Below, piece by piece: positions 1 to 5,408 of a DNA stretch of 25,279 nt. Numbering within the stretch: the first letter of the stretch is position 1; every line of letters starts with the position of its first letter. Origin of the DNA: an uncultured Bacteroidales bacterium (GTDB lineage: Bacteria > Bacteroidota > Bacteroidia > Bacteroidales > Paludibacteraceae); the NCBI GenBank assembly GCA_946184195.1, contig CAMHEP010000006.1, positions 1 through 25,279 on the forward strand, in the 5' to 3' direction. The position numbers and the translations under genes are program-made. The notes under the pieces are model-generated. The model worked only from the letters and a program-made list of their open reading frames with translations, searched no databases and was not told where the DNA came from.

Positions 1-408
1 TATCAGTATGTCAAAGTACAAATTTGAATGCAATACACAACAACATATTAGACTGTCAAAATGTGGGGGACATTGTTTATCAGTATGTCAAAGTACAAAT
101 TTGAATGCAATACACAACTACGACTCTGTCGGTGTCTCGAAGCATTTTATTGTTTATCAGTATGTCAAAGTACAAATTTGAATGCAATACACAACACTAT
201 TAAATAGCGCTTTCAACACGCTATCATTGTTTATCAGTATGTCAAAGTACAAATTTGAATGCAATACACAACTTACCGTATTTTATCAACTGCGAACGGT
301 CGATTGTTTATCAGTATGTCAAAGTACAAATTTGAATGCAATACACAACCAGTTCCGTATTCACAAATGCGGTATTAGCATTGTTTATCAGTATGTCAAA
401 GTACAAAT
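1..408 (-). CRISPR. Type II-C-like CRISPR array, leader-end portion
   Basis: Five complete or edge-cut copies of one 47-nt repeat and a truncated sixth lie at 1-41 (cut by the window edge), 72-118, 149-195, 226-272, 303-349 and 380-408. Visible repeat bases are identical. The five spacers (42-71, 119-148, 196-225, 273-302, 350-379) are each exactly 30 nt and unlike one another. Read on the minus strand the repeat begins GTTGTGTATTGCATTC and ends AAACAAT, as in Bacteroidota type II-C repeats. The minus strand is the crRNA strand because the tracrRNA anti-repeat at 511-531 is complementary to it. The copy at 380-408 keeps 29 of 47 nt and lacks exactly the 5' part of the repeat that pairs with tracrRNA. 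The array continues beyond the left edge, where cas9/cas1/cas2 are expected but cannot be seen. Confidence 0.95.
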
Positions 409-425
409 ATATGCTTATTGGGATG

Positions 426-457
426 CAAAATTACAAAAAAATCATGTGATTAGCAAA
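426..457 (-). promoter_or_regulatory. Leftward promoter of the CRISPR array
   Basis: On the minus strand a TTTG box (454-457) is followed after exactly 20 nt by TAATTTTG (426-433). This matches the Bacteroidota TTTG-N20-TAnnTTTG promoter. Transcription would start near 418-420, about 10 nt before the truncated repeat at 408, so the precursor would begin with the partial repeat and then the spacer at 350-379. The assignment rests on sequence match and position. Confidence 0.7.
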
Positions 458-472
458 ATATTTCAATGAATA

Positions 473-504
473 TTTGCAAATATTATAAAAAAACATTACC
501 TTTG
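473..504 (+). promoter_or_regulatory. Promoter of the tracrRNA gene
   Basis: TTTG (473-476), a 20-nt spacer and TACCTTTG (497-504) form a perfect Bacteroidota promoter. The predicted start, near 511, coincides with the first base of the anti-repeat. It is divergent from the array promoter; their upstream boxes are only 15 nt apart. Confidence 0.8.
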
Positions 505-510
505 CACCAT

Positions 511-590
511 AAATTTGAATGCAATACACAATAAGGATTATTCCGTTGTGTAAACATCAAAGGTGGGACCGTATAGTCTCGCTTTTTTTT
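511..590 (+). ncRNA. tracrRNA of the type II-C-like CRISPR system
   Basis: Positions 511-531 repeat 21 consecutive bases of the CRISPR repeat (plus-strand sense), so this RNA can pair perfectly with the 5' half of the crRNA repeat, which is transcribed from the other strand. After the anti-repeat comes a short AAGGATTATTCC nexus-like hairpin resembling those of Bacteroidota II-C tracrRNAs. Then comes a 7-bp stem with two G-U pairs (563-569 with 576-582) and eight T residues (583-590), a Rho-independent terminator. The RNA would be about 80 nt and guide crRNA maturation by RNase III and Cas9 loading. Family resemblance is from memory; pairing, promoter and terminator are read directly from the sequence. 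Confidence 0.9.
563..590 (+). terminator. Intrinsic terminator of the tracrRNA
   Basis: A 7-bp hairpin (563-569/576-582, 6-nt loop) is followed directly by T8. It defines the tracrRNA 3' end. Confidence 0.8.
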
Positions 591-608
591 ACCGTATTAA
601 ATGAGACC

Positions 609-636
609 ATAAGTTCGATTCTTATACCCCTCCGCC
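609..636 (+). other. tRNA 3'-end-like fragment
   Basis: ATAAG-TTCGATT-CTTAT (609-625) is a perfect 5-bp T-stem with a canonical 7-nt T-loop, followed by ACCCCTCCGCC, which resembles the 3' acceptor strand of a tRNA such as tRNA-Ser. No matching 5' half, anticodon arm or D arm is found upstream. It may be a tRNA remnant or the tRNA-derived half of an attachment site, or chance. Confidence 0.3.
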
Positions 637-778
637 GCCCTTGGCAGACTGCTGACAGCACAAGGATTTGCGCAAAAGAGGACCGGGCATAATGGCGTGA
701 GAGGCTACGATATTGTTGAAAATCAGCATAATAGCGTATCCGATCAGGTGTTTATGCAACGGCTTAAAGACCAAGAGA

Positions 779-877
779 ATGCTGACAGTGCTGACAGTAC
801 TTTCTAATAAATATATACACATACACATGTATATAAACATTAATATATATACTGTCAGCTGTCAGCACTGTCAGCAT
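779..877. repeat. Large inverted repeat of CTGACAG units around an A/T-rich core
   Basis: The left arm (779-797) and right arm (859-877) are perfect 19-nt reverse complements. Each arm holds two CTGACAG heptamers. The right side has one extra heptamer (852-858); ignoring it, complementarity extends to 21 nt (left arm to 799). The loop (798-858) is mostly A/T with alternating TATA runs. It could be a large hairpin, an origin-like iteron set, a binding site or a MITE-like remnant; the sequence does not decide which. Confidence 0.85.
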
Positions 878-958
878 GAATCTTTGCCTGTTGTTAAACT
901 CAAAAAAGAGCAGAGAAAGAGCCGCGAAGAAATGGAGGCTTAAGCCGCGAGCGAAGCC

Positions 959-1008
959 GCTCAATGATGGATTGATTCGTGTCGAAGTAAGCTCAATGAT
1001 GGATTGAT
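959..1008 (+). repeat. 18-nt direct repeat, two copies
   Basis: GCTCAATGATGGATTGAT occurs at 959-976 and again at 991-1008, 32 nt apart start to start. A related string, CGCTCAATGA, recurs near 1321 after the tRNA. No function is evident. Confidence 0.8.
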
Positions 1009-1078
1009 GGAATGATGGTTGGTGGGAAATGAGAAAGAGATAGAAAATGCGTTAAAGAGACAAAAAAACACAAATAAA

Positions 1079-1110
1079 TTTGCGTAATTCATAATTTTGT
1101 ATTACTTTTG
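1079..1110 (+). promoter_or_regulatory. Promoter of tRNA-Arg, possibly also of rpoD
   Basis: TTTG (1079-1082), 20 nt, then TACTTTTG (1103-1110) is a perfect Bacteroidota promoter with a predicted start near 1117, about 90 nt before the tRNA. No other consensus promoter was found between it and rpoD, so rpoD may be reached by read-through. Confidence 0.7.
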
Positions 1111-1204
1111 CAGGCTATTTTGTGTAAATGGGCACTGAGTATGTGCTTATTATAATTTAAGGAAAGTGCAAATAGTGCACAACTGAGAAGACACAAAAGA
1201 AGCG

Positions 1205-1278
1205 GGTCCGGTAGCTCAGTTGGATAGAGCAACAGCCTTCTAAGCTGTGGGTCCCGGGTTCGAATCCCGGCCGGATCA
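1205..1278 (+). tRNA. tRNA-Arg (anticodon TCT)
   Basis: The 74-nt sequence folds as a full cloverleaf: 7-bp acceptor stem GGTCCGG/CCGGATC with one G-U pair, D-arm GCTC...GAGC, anticodon stem ACAGC/GCTGT with loop CTTCTAA (anticodon TCT, reading AGA), 5-nt variable loop, and T-arm CCGGG-TTCGAAT-CCCGG. The discriminator base is A. The 3' CCA is not encoded (the sequence continues CG), so it must be added enzymatically. Confidence 0.97.
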
Positions 1279-1280
1279 CG

Positions 1281-1353
1281 GAGCGTTCGCTAAGCCGGTC
1301 GCAAAAGGTTCATACCGCTCCGCTCAATGAACGGGCGACGGCTTGTTCCGCTC
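1281..1353 (+). other. Interrupted stem-loop between tRNA-Arg and rpoD
   Basis: GAGCG (1281-1285) can pair with CGCTC (1349-1353), and AAGCC-G-GTCGC (1292-1302) with GCGAC-GGCTT (1335-1344) around one bulged base. This would be a long irregular hairpin directly after the tRNA 3' end. No T-run follows it, so it is not a standard terminator. It may serve tRNA 3' processing or act in the rpoD leader. Confidence 0.45.
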
Positions 1354-1407
1354 TATCCTCGGAAAGCGCAGTCAAGCTGCTTACTTTTTCCTCGGATGTG
1401 TCCATGC

Positions 1408-1531
1408 GGATGGAAGAGTGGAAAAAGGATGATGGAGGAGTGGAAAAAGGATGATAGGGGAGTGGGGAATGAGAGGAGAGTAGGGAATGAATGAGAGGGT
1501 TAGGATAAAAGAGAAAAGAAAATAGATTAGT
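1408..1531 (+). promoter_or_regulatory. C-free purine-rich leader of rpoD
   Basis: The plus strand has no cytosine for 124 consecutive bases, ending 9 nt before the rpoD ATG. It is mostly G and A with scattered T, so RNA of this stretch would have no G-C pairing potential within itself. It includes a 22-nt-period tandem repeat (1416-1455). An unstructured leader that favours translation initiation is one possible role; this is inference. Confidence 0.6.
1416..1455 (+). repeat. 22-nt-period tandem repeat in the rpoD leader
   Basis: GAGTGGAAAAAGGATGAT occurs at 1416-1433 and 1438-1455, giving a 22-nt period. A decayed third unit (GGGGAGTGGGGAATGAG) follows. Confidence 0.75.
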
Positions 1532-1540
1532 CGTTAATAT

Positions 1541-2401
1541 ATGCGTCAATTAAAAATCACGAAATCAATCACGAACCGCGAATCGGCTTCGTTGGACAAG
1601 TATCTGCAAGAGATAGGTCGTGAAGACCTGATTACCGTGGAAGAGGAAGTGGAACTGGCAGGTCGTATCCGTAACGGAGACCGTGCCGCACTGGAGAAGT
1701 TGACTCGTGCCAACTTGCGTTTCGTTGTGTCCGTAGCGAAACAGTATCAAAATCAGGGACTTAGTCTGCCTGACCTTATCAACGAAGGTAACTTGGGACT
1801 AATCAAGGCCGCGGAGAAATTCGATGAGACACGCGGATTCAAGTTTATCTCCTACGCTGTATGGTGGATTCGCCAAAGTATCCTTCAGGCTCTTGCCGAG
1901 CAGTCACGTATTGTTCGTCTGCCGCTCAACCAGGTAGGTTCGCTCAACAAAATCAACAAGGCTTATCAACGTTTTGAGCAAGAACACGAGCGCAAGCCGT
2001 CTGCCGAGGAATTGGCAGATGAGTTGGATATGCCGGTGGATAAGATAGCCGAGACACTGAAGATGTCGGGTCGTCATGTGAGCGTGGATGCTCCATTCGT
2101 GGAAGGCGAAGACAACTCGCTTATTGACGTGCTCGTCAATGAGGACTCGCCAAATGCCGACCGTGGACTAATCAGCGAGTCGCTGAGCAAGGAGATAGAG
2201 CGTGCTCTGCGCACCCTGACTCCCCGTGAGGCAGACATATTGAAACAGTTCTTCGGTATTGGAATGCCCGAGAAGACATTGGAGGAGATAGGAGAGTCGC
2301 TTCACCTTACTCGCGAGCGCGTCCGTCAGATTAAGGAGAAAGCGATACGTCGTCTGCAACAGTCGTCACGCAGCCATATTCTCAAGACGTATCTGGGATA
2401 A
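1541..2401 (+). CDS. rpoD: Primary sigma factor RpoD (sigma-70/SigA)
   Basis: A 286-residue housekeeping sigma factor that directs RNA polymerase to promoters. It has the compact Bacteroidota form: region 1.1 and the long non-conserved insert of proteobacterial RpoD are absent. Region 1.2 lies at about 15-45 (SLDKYLQEIGREDLIT). Region 2 spans about 55-125, with the -10-reading and melting segment FKFISYAVWWIRQSI near 100-114. Region 3 covers about 130-205, and region 4 about 215-285, with the -35-reading helix-turn-helix LEEIGESLHLTRERVRQIKEKAIRRL at its core. The start MRQLKITKSITNRES is the usual N-terminus of Bacteroidota RpoD. It follows tRNA-Arg and the C-free leader and is followed after 57 nt by glucan phosphorylase. 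The consensus promoters in this window are the type this sigma factor is expected to read. Confidence 0.97.
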   Translation: MRQLKITKSITNRESASLDKYLQEIGREDLITVEEEVELAGRIRNGDRAALEKLTRANLRFVVSVAKQYQNQGLSLPDLINEGNLGLIKAAEKFDETRGFKFISYAVWWIRQSILQALAEQSRIVRLPLNQVGSLNKINKAYQRFEQEHERKPSAEELADELDMPVDKIAETLKMSGRHVSVDAPFVEGEDNSLIDVLVNEDSPNADRGLISESLSKEIERALRTLTPREADILKQFFGIGMPEKTLEEIGESLHLTRERVRQIKEKAIRRLQQSSRSHILKTYLG

Positions 2402-2458
2402 TGGACAAAGGGACAATGTACGCAGTAAATTGCATATATACAATTCAACATATTAGAA

Positions 2459-5020
2459 ATGAAAATCAACGTTAGTCATGTTAATCAGCCTTCATGGCTG
2501 GAGGTAACGGTTCATGCGAACCTGCCTGAGAACTTGAAGAAACTGCAAGAGATTGCATATAATCTCTGGTGGGTATGGAATGCCGACGCGAAGAATATCT
2601 TCCGTGCAATTGATTTGGAAGCTTGGCACAAGGCACAATCGAACCCGATTGTGCTGCTCAATATCATCAGCTATGAGCGTATGGTGGAACTCAGCAAGGA
2701 CAAGGAGTTCATGAAGGCTCTGGATCAGACCTATGCTGACTTCCGTGCTTATATGGACGCTCCGAAGAATGCCAATAAGCCGTCGATTGCCTATTTCTCG
2801 ATGGAGTACGGTTTGAGCCATATCCTGAAGATTTATTCCGGTGGTCTGGGTATTCTTGCCGGTGACTACCTGAAAGAAGCCAGTGATTGCAATGTCGATA
2901 TGACCGCTATCGGTTTCCTCTATCGTTACGGTTATTTCACACAGACCTTGTCTCCGGAAGGACAGCAAATAGCAAAATACGAGGCACAGAACTTCCAGAA
3001 CTTGCCGCTCACTCAGGTGAAGAACGAGGACGGCAGCCCGATGGTAATCGATGTACCTTATCCGGACCGTTACGTTCATGCCTATCTATGGAAGGTGGCA
3101 GTAGGTCGTATCAACCTGTACCTGCTGGATACCGACAACGACATGAACTCGGAATGGGACCGTCAGATTACTCACCAGCTGTATGGTGGCGACTGGGAGA
3201 ACCGTATCAAGCAAGAGATATTGCTCGGTATAGGTGGTGTGCTGGCACTGAACAAATTAGGCATCAAGAAGGATGTATACCACTGCAACGAGGGTCATGC
3301 AGCCCTGATGGGCTTGCAGCGTTTGGTAGACCTTATACAGGAAGACGGCTTACAGTTCCAAGAGGCATTGGAGGTAGTCCGTGCTTCGGGTCTGTATACC
3401 TGCCATACTCCGGTTCCCGCCGGTCACGATTACTTCGAAGAGGGTCTGTTCTACAAGTACATGAACATGTATCCCGAGAAGTTAGGTATCGAGTGGAAAG
3501 ACCTGATTGGCATGGGTCGTCAGAACCCCGAAGACAACAACGAGAAGTTCTCGATGTCTGTCTTTGCGCTGAACACCTGCCAAGAGGCAAACGGTGTGAG
3601 CTGGTTGCACGGTGAGGTATCGAAGAAGATGTTTGCTCCGGTATGGCCGGGTTATTTCCCCTCGGAGTTGCACGTTGGCTATGTGACCAATGGTGTCCAC
3701 ATGCCGACATGGGCAGCGAGCGAGTGGAAAGCCGTATATAAGAAGACCTTCCCGGCAGAGTGGTGGAACGACCAATCGAATCCCAAGATGTGGGCACCGT
3801 TCAACGACCTGAGCGACGAGGTGATATGGAATACCCGTATGTTCCTCAAGAACAAACTGATTGACTACATCAAGGAGCAATTCCGTGAGGACTGGATGAA
3901 GAGTCAAGGTGATCCTGCTCGTATCGTTCGTGCCTTGAACGAGATGAACCCGAATAACCTGATTATCGGTTTCGGTCGTCGTTTTGCTACGTACAAACGT
4001 GCTCACCTGCTGTTCACCGATTTGGAGCGTTTGGACAAGCTGGTCAACAACCCCAACTATCCTGTTCAGTTCCTCTTCACGGGTAAGGCTCACCCTGCTG
4101 ATGGCGGTGGTCAGGGTCTAATCAAACGTATCATCGAGATCAGCCGTATGCCTCAGTTCTTAGGTAAGATTATCTTCCTTGAGAACTACGATATGCGTTT
4201 GGCAAAGCGTCTGGTGAGCGGTGTAGATATATGGCTCAACACGCCTACCCGTCCTTTGGAGGCGAGCGGTACATCGGGTGAGAAGGCGCAGATGAACGGT
4301 GTACTCAATTTCTCCGTGCTGGACGGATGGTGGTTGGAAGGCTATGTGAAGGGTGCAGGTTGGGCATTGACCGACAAGCGTACCTATGAGAATCAGGCTC
4401 ACCAAGACCAGTTGGATGCCGCTACCATCTATCAGTTGCTGGAGTCGGAGATTATCCCGCTGTACTACGCCAAGAACTCGAAGGGTTATTCGCCCGAATG
4501 GATACAGACCATCAAGAACTCGGTGACGAAGATTACTCCTCGTTTCACGACCAAGCGTATGATGGACGACTATTTCGACCGTTTCTACAACAAGCTGGCT
4601 AAGCGTCACGCTTTGCTGATGGCAGACCACTATAAAGTGGCCAAGGAGATAGCCGCATGGAAAGAGAACATGGTAGCTCACTGGGACGAGATAGAGGTGC
4701 TGAGTTCGAATACCGACAAGTTACCAACAACGCCCAATGTGGGAGACAAATACAAGGTAGTGGTCGAGTTGGATACTCACAACCTGAACGACCGCGGTGT
4801 CGGTGTTGAGTTGGTGGCAACCCGTATCTCCACGCACAACAACGATAAGTTGTATGAGGTTGTTCCGTTGGAGTTGAAGAAAGCAGAGGGTTCGCGTCTC
4901 ACCTTCGAGACCGACTATCAGCTTAACTATGCCGGCGGTATGAAATTCGCTCTGCGTATGTATCCGAAGAACGAGTTGCTGCCTCACCGCATGGACTTTG
5001 CATACGTTCGTTGGATATAA
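2459..5020 (+). CDS. glgP: Alpha-glucan (glycogen) phosphorylase, GT35 family
   Basis: An 853-residue cytoplasmic phosphorylase that releases glucose-1-phosphate from alpha-1,4-glucan ends using pyridoxal phosphate. The N-terminal part (about 15-100) is the domain typical of the 'alpha-glucan family phosphorylase' branch, with NLWWVWN near 36-42. The core includes the glycine-rich SGGLGILAGDYLKEASD segment and a GFGRRFATYKRA segment. The PLP site EASGTSGEKAQMNG is present, with Lys609 the expected Schiff-base lysine. A C-terminal domain of about 100 residues follows. This branch differs from E. coli GlgP in sequence and often acts on short maltodextrins, so glycogen versus maltodextrin preference is open. 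No consensus promoter is seen in the 57-nt gap after rpoD. Transcription ends at the strong hairpin at 5056. With the debranching enzyme, GT4 and GH57 genes at 11032-15576 it makes an alpha-glucan storage set. Confidence 0.93.
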   Translation: MKINVSHVNQPSWLEVTVHANLPENLKKLQEIAYNLWWVWNADAKNIFRAIDLEAWHKAQSNPIVLLNIISYERMVELSKDKEFMKALDQTYADFRAYMDAPKNANKPSIAYFSMEYGLSHILKIYSGGLGILAGDYLKEASDCNVDMTAIGFLYRYGYFTQTLSPEGQQIAKYEAQNFQNLPLTQVKNEDGSPMVIDVPYPDRYVHAYLWKVAVGRINLYLLDTDNDMNSEWDRQITHQLYGGDWENRIKQEILLGIGGVLALNKLGIKKDVYHCNEGHAALMGLQRLVDLIQEDGLQFQEALEVVRASGLYTCHTPVPAGHDYFEEGLFYKYMNMYPEKLGIEWKDLIGMGRQNPEDNNEKFSMSVFALNTCQEANGVSWLHGEVSKKMFAPVWPGYFPSELHVGYVTNGVHMPTWAASEWKAVYKKTFPAEWWNDQSNPKMWAPFNDLSDEVIWNTRMFLKNKLIDYIKEQFREDWMKSQGDPARIVRALNEMNPNNLIIGFGRRFATYKRAHLLFTDLERLDKLVNNPNYPVQFLFTGKAHPADGGGQGLIKRIIEISRMPQFLGKIIFLENYDMRLAKRLVSGVDIWLNTPTRPLEASGTSGEKAQMNGVLNFSVLDGWWLEGYVKGAGWALTDKRTYENQAHQDQLDAATIYQLLESEIIPLYYAKNSKGYSPEWIQTIKNSVTKITPRFTTKRMMDDYFDRFYNKLAKRHALLMADHYKVAKEIAAWKENMVAHWDEIEVLSSNTDKLPTTPNVGDKYKVVVELDTHNLNDRGVGVELVATRISTHNNDKLYEVVPLELKKAEGSRLTFETDYQLNYAGGMKFALRMYPKNELLPHRMDFAYVRWI

Positions 5021-5055
5021 TCCGCGCCACGTAGCATTGGGTTTACAGACAAAGA

Positions 5056-5110
5056 AAAGAGGACTTTCCGCAAGGGAAGTCCTCTTTGCTTCTTTTTCCT
5101 TTCTTTCTGC
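5056..5110 (+). terminator. Strong intrinsic terminator after glgP, probably bidirectional
   Basis: A 14-bp stem (5056-5069 with 5074-5087, one T-G wobble, GCAA loop) is followed by a T-rich tail (GCTTCTTTTTCCTTTCTTT). On the minus strand the same stem is followed by TTCTTTGT, so it may also stop leftward transcripts from the 5354 promoter. Confidence 0.9.
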
Positions 5111-5132
5111 TCCTTATCAGGAAGAAGGGTGC

Positions 5133-5165
5133 TTTATGTTACGTTTATGTTACGTTTATGTTACG
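5133..5165 (+). repeat. 11-nt tandem repeat, three copies
   Basis: TTTATGTTACG occurs three times in a row (5133-5143, 5144-5154, 5155-5165) without mismatch. It lies just after the glgP terminator. Confidence 0.9.
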
Positions 5166-5185
5166 TTTTTGCTGCGTATAGATTG

Positions 5186-5269
5186 TTAGAACCGCAGAGC
5201 CACTCCGAGTCTGTTAGGATCAAGTTTGAAATCCAAATAAACCCGAGCAAGCGTCAATAAACGCCATTC
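5186..5269 (-). pseudogene. Possible C-terminal remnant of a barrel-like protein
   Basis: The minus strand is open for 27 codons from a stop near 5272 to TAA at 5186-5188, with no start codon. The conceptual product runs from EWRLLTLARVYLDF to a C-terminus LGVALRF. An aromatic-terminated end of this kind is usual for Bacteroidota outer-membrane barrels, and the neighbour ending at 5632 finishes KIGLRF. It could be a gene remnant, half of a frameshifted small gene with the ORF at 5254-5325, or chance. Confidence 0.2.
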
Positions 5270-5307
5270 TTAATTCCTAAAAAGAAGTGAACCGCACTGC
5301 CTCTCCG
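5189..5307. repeat. Diverged direct repeat, two copies 100 nt apart
   Basis: GAACCGCAGAGCCACTCCG (5189-5207) and GAACCGCACTGCCTCTCCG (5289-5307) agree at 16 of 19 positions and start exactly 100 nt apart. A few bases after each the sequence TTAGGA appears. They suggest a duplicated element or a structured RNA built from two similar halves. Confidence 0.6.
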
Positions 5308-5325
5308 CTTAGGACACGTGTCCAT
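5254..5325 (-). CDS. Possible 23-residue small protein
   Basis: A short frame starting at ATG 5323-5325 encodes MDTCPKRRGS followed by AVHFFLGIKNGVY and a TGA stop. It starts about 22 nt downstream of the predicted transcript start of the leftward promoter at 5354. No family is recognised and no strong ribosome binding site is seen. It overlaps the remnant frame at 5186-5269 in another phase, so one frameshift would join the two into a peptide of about 45 residues. It could equally be a meaningless frame within a non-coding RNA. Confidence 0.2.
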   Translation of the reverse strand: MDTCPKRRGSAVHFFLGIKNGVY

Positions 5326-5353
5326 GTATGATACCGCAGAACGATTCACGATG

Positions 5354-5385
5354 CAAAGGTTCTACATTTTAATGATATGTGCAAG
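5354..5385 (-). promoter_or_regulatory. Near-consensus leftward promoter
   Basis: On the minus strand CTTG (5382-5385) is followed after 20 nt by AACCTTTG (5354-5361), one base from TAnnTTTG and keeping TTG upstream. Transcription would start near 5347 and run to the hairpin at 5056-5087, producing about 260-300 nt with no annotated gene. Confidence 0.4.
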
Positions 5386-5408
5386 TGAAGATGTTAAAGA
5401 AAAGGAAT

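Larger units (their letters stand above)
637..1078. other. Intergenic region without a convincing gene
   Basis: Short reading frames on both strands here (for example 713-943 plus, 622-840 and 764-964 minus) lie over the inverted repeat and A/T-rich core. Their products are low-complexity and match no family I recognise. What the region does contain is the inverted repeat at 779-877 and the direct repeat at 959-1008. Confidence 0.6.
5111..5408. other. Repeat-bearing intergenic region
   Basis: Between the glgP terminator and the leftward operon end lie three perfect 11-nt tandem repeats (5133-5165), a pair of diverged 19-nt repeats exactly 100 nt apart (5189 and 5289), a perfect 12-nt palindrome GGACACGTGTCC (5312-5323), and a near-consensus leftward promoter (5354-5385). 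The minus strand also carries a 23-codon ORF and an open C-terminus-like fragment. No standard gene is evident. Confidence 0.6.

Noticed and set aside
182..469. 95-codon open frame across the CRISPR array
   Set aside because: It is made of the repeat translated over and over plus spacers; the array explains it completely.
622..964. Three short frames (622-840 minus, 713-943 plus, 764-964 minus) with Cys-Gln-His and Tyr-Ile runs
   Set aside because: Their repeated peptides are the CTGACAG inverted repeat and TATA-rich loop read in frame; no independent coding signal.
1..1078. Cas genes or an integrase inside the window
   Set aside because: No frame long enough for Cas9, Cas1, Cas2 or a recombinase exists here; any such genes must lie left of position 1.
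1376..1390. Possible terminator after tRNA-Arg (GCAG/CTGC stem then TTACTTTTT)
   Set aside because: Only 4 bp of stem with T-run offset; too weak to call, although a partial effect is possible.
2492..4987. Long antisense and alternate-frame ORFs within glgP (up to 242 codons)
   Set aside because: They lie wholly inside a gene with intact family motifs and have no recognisable product.
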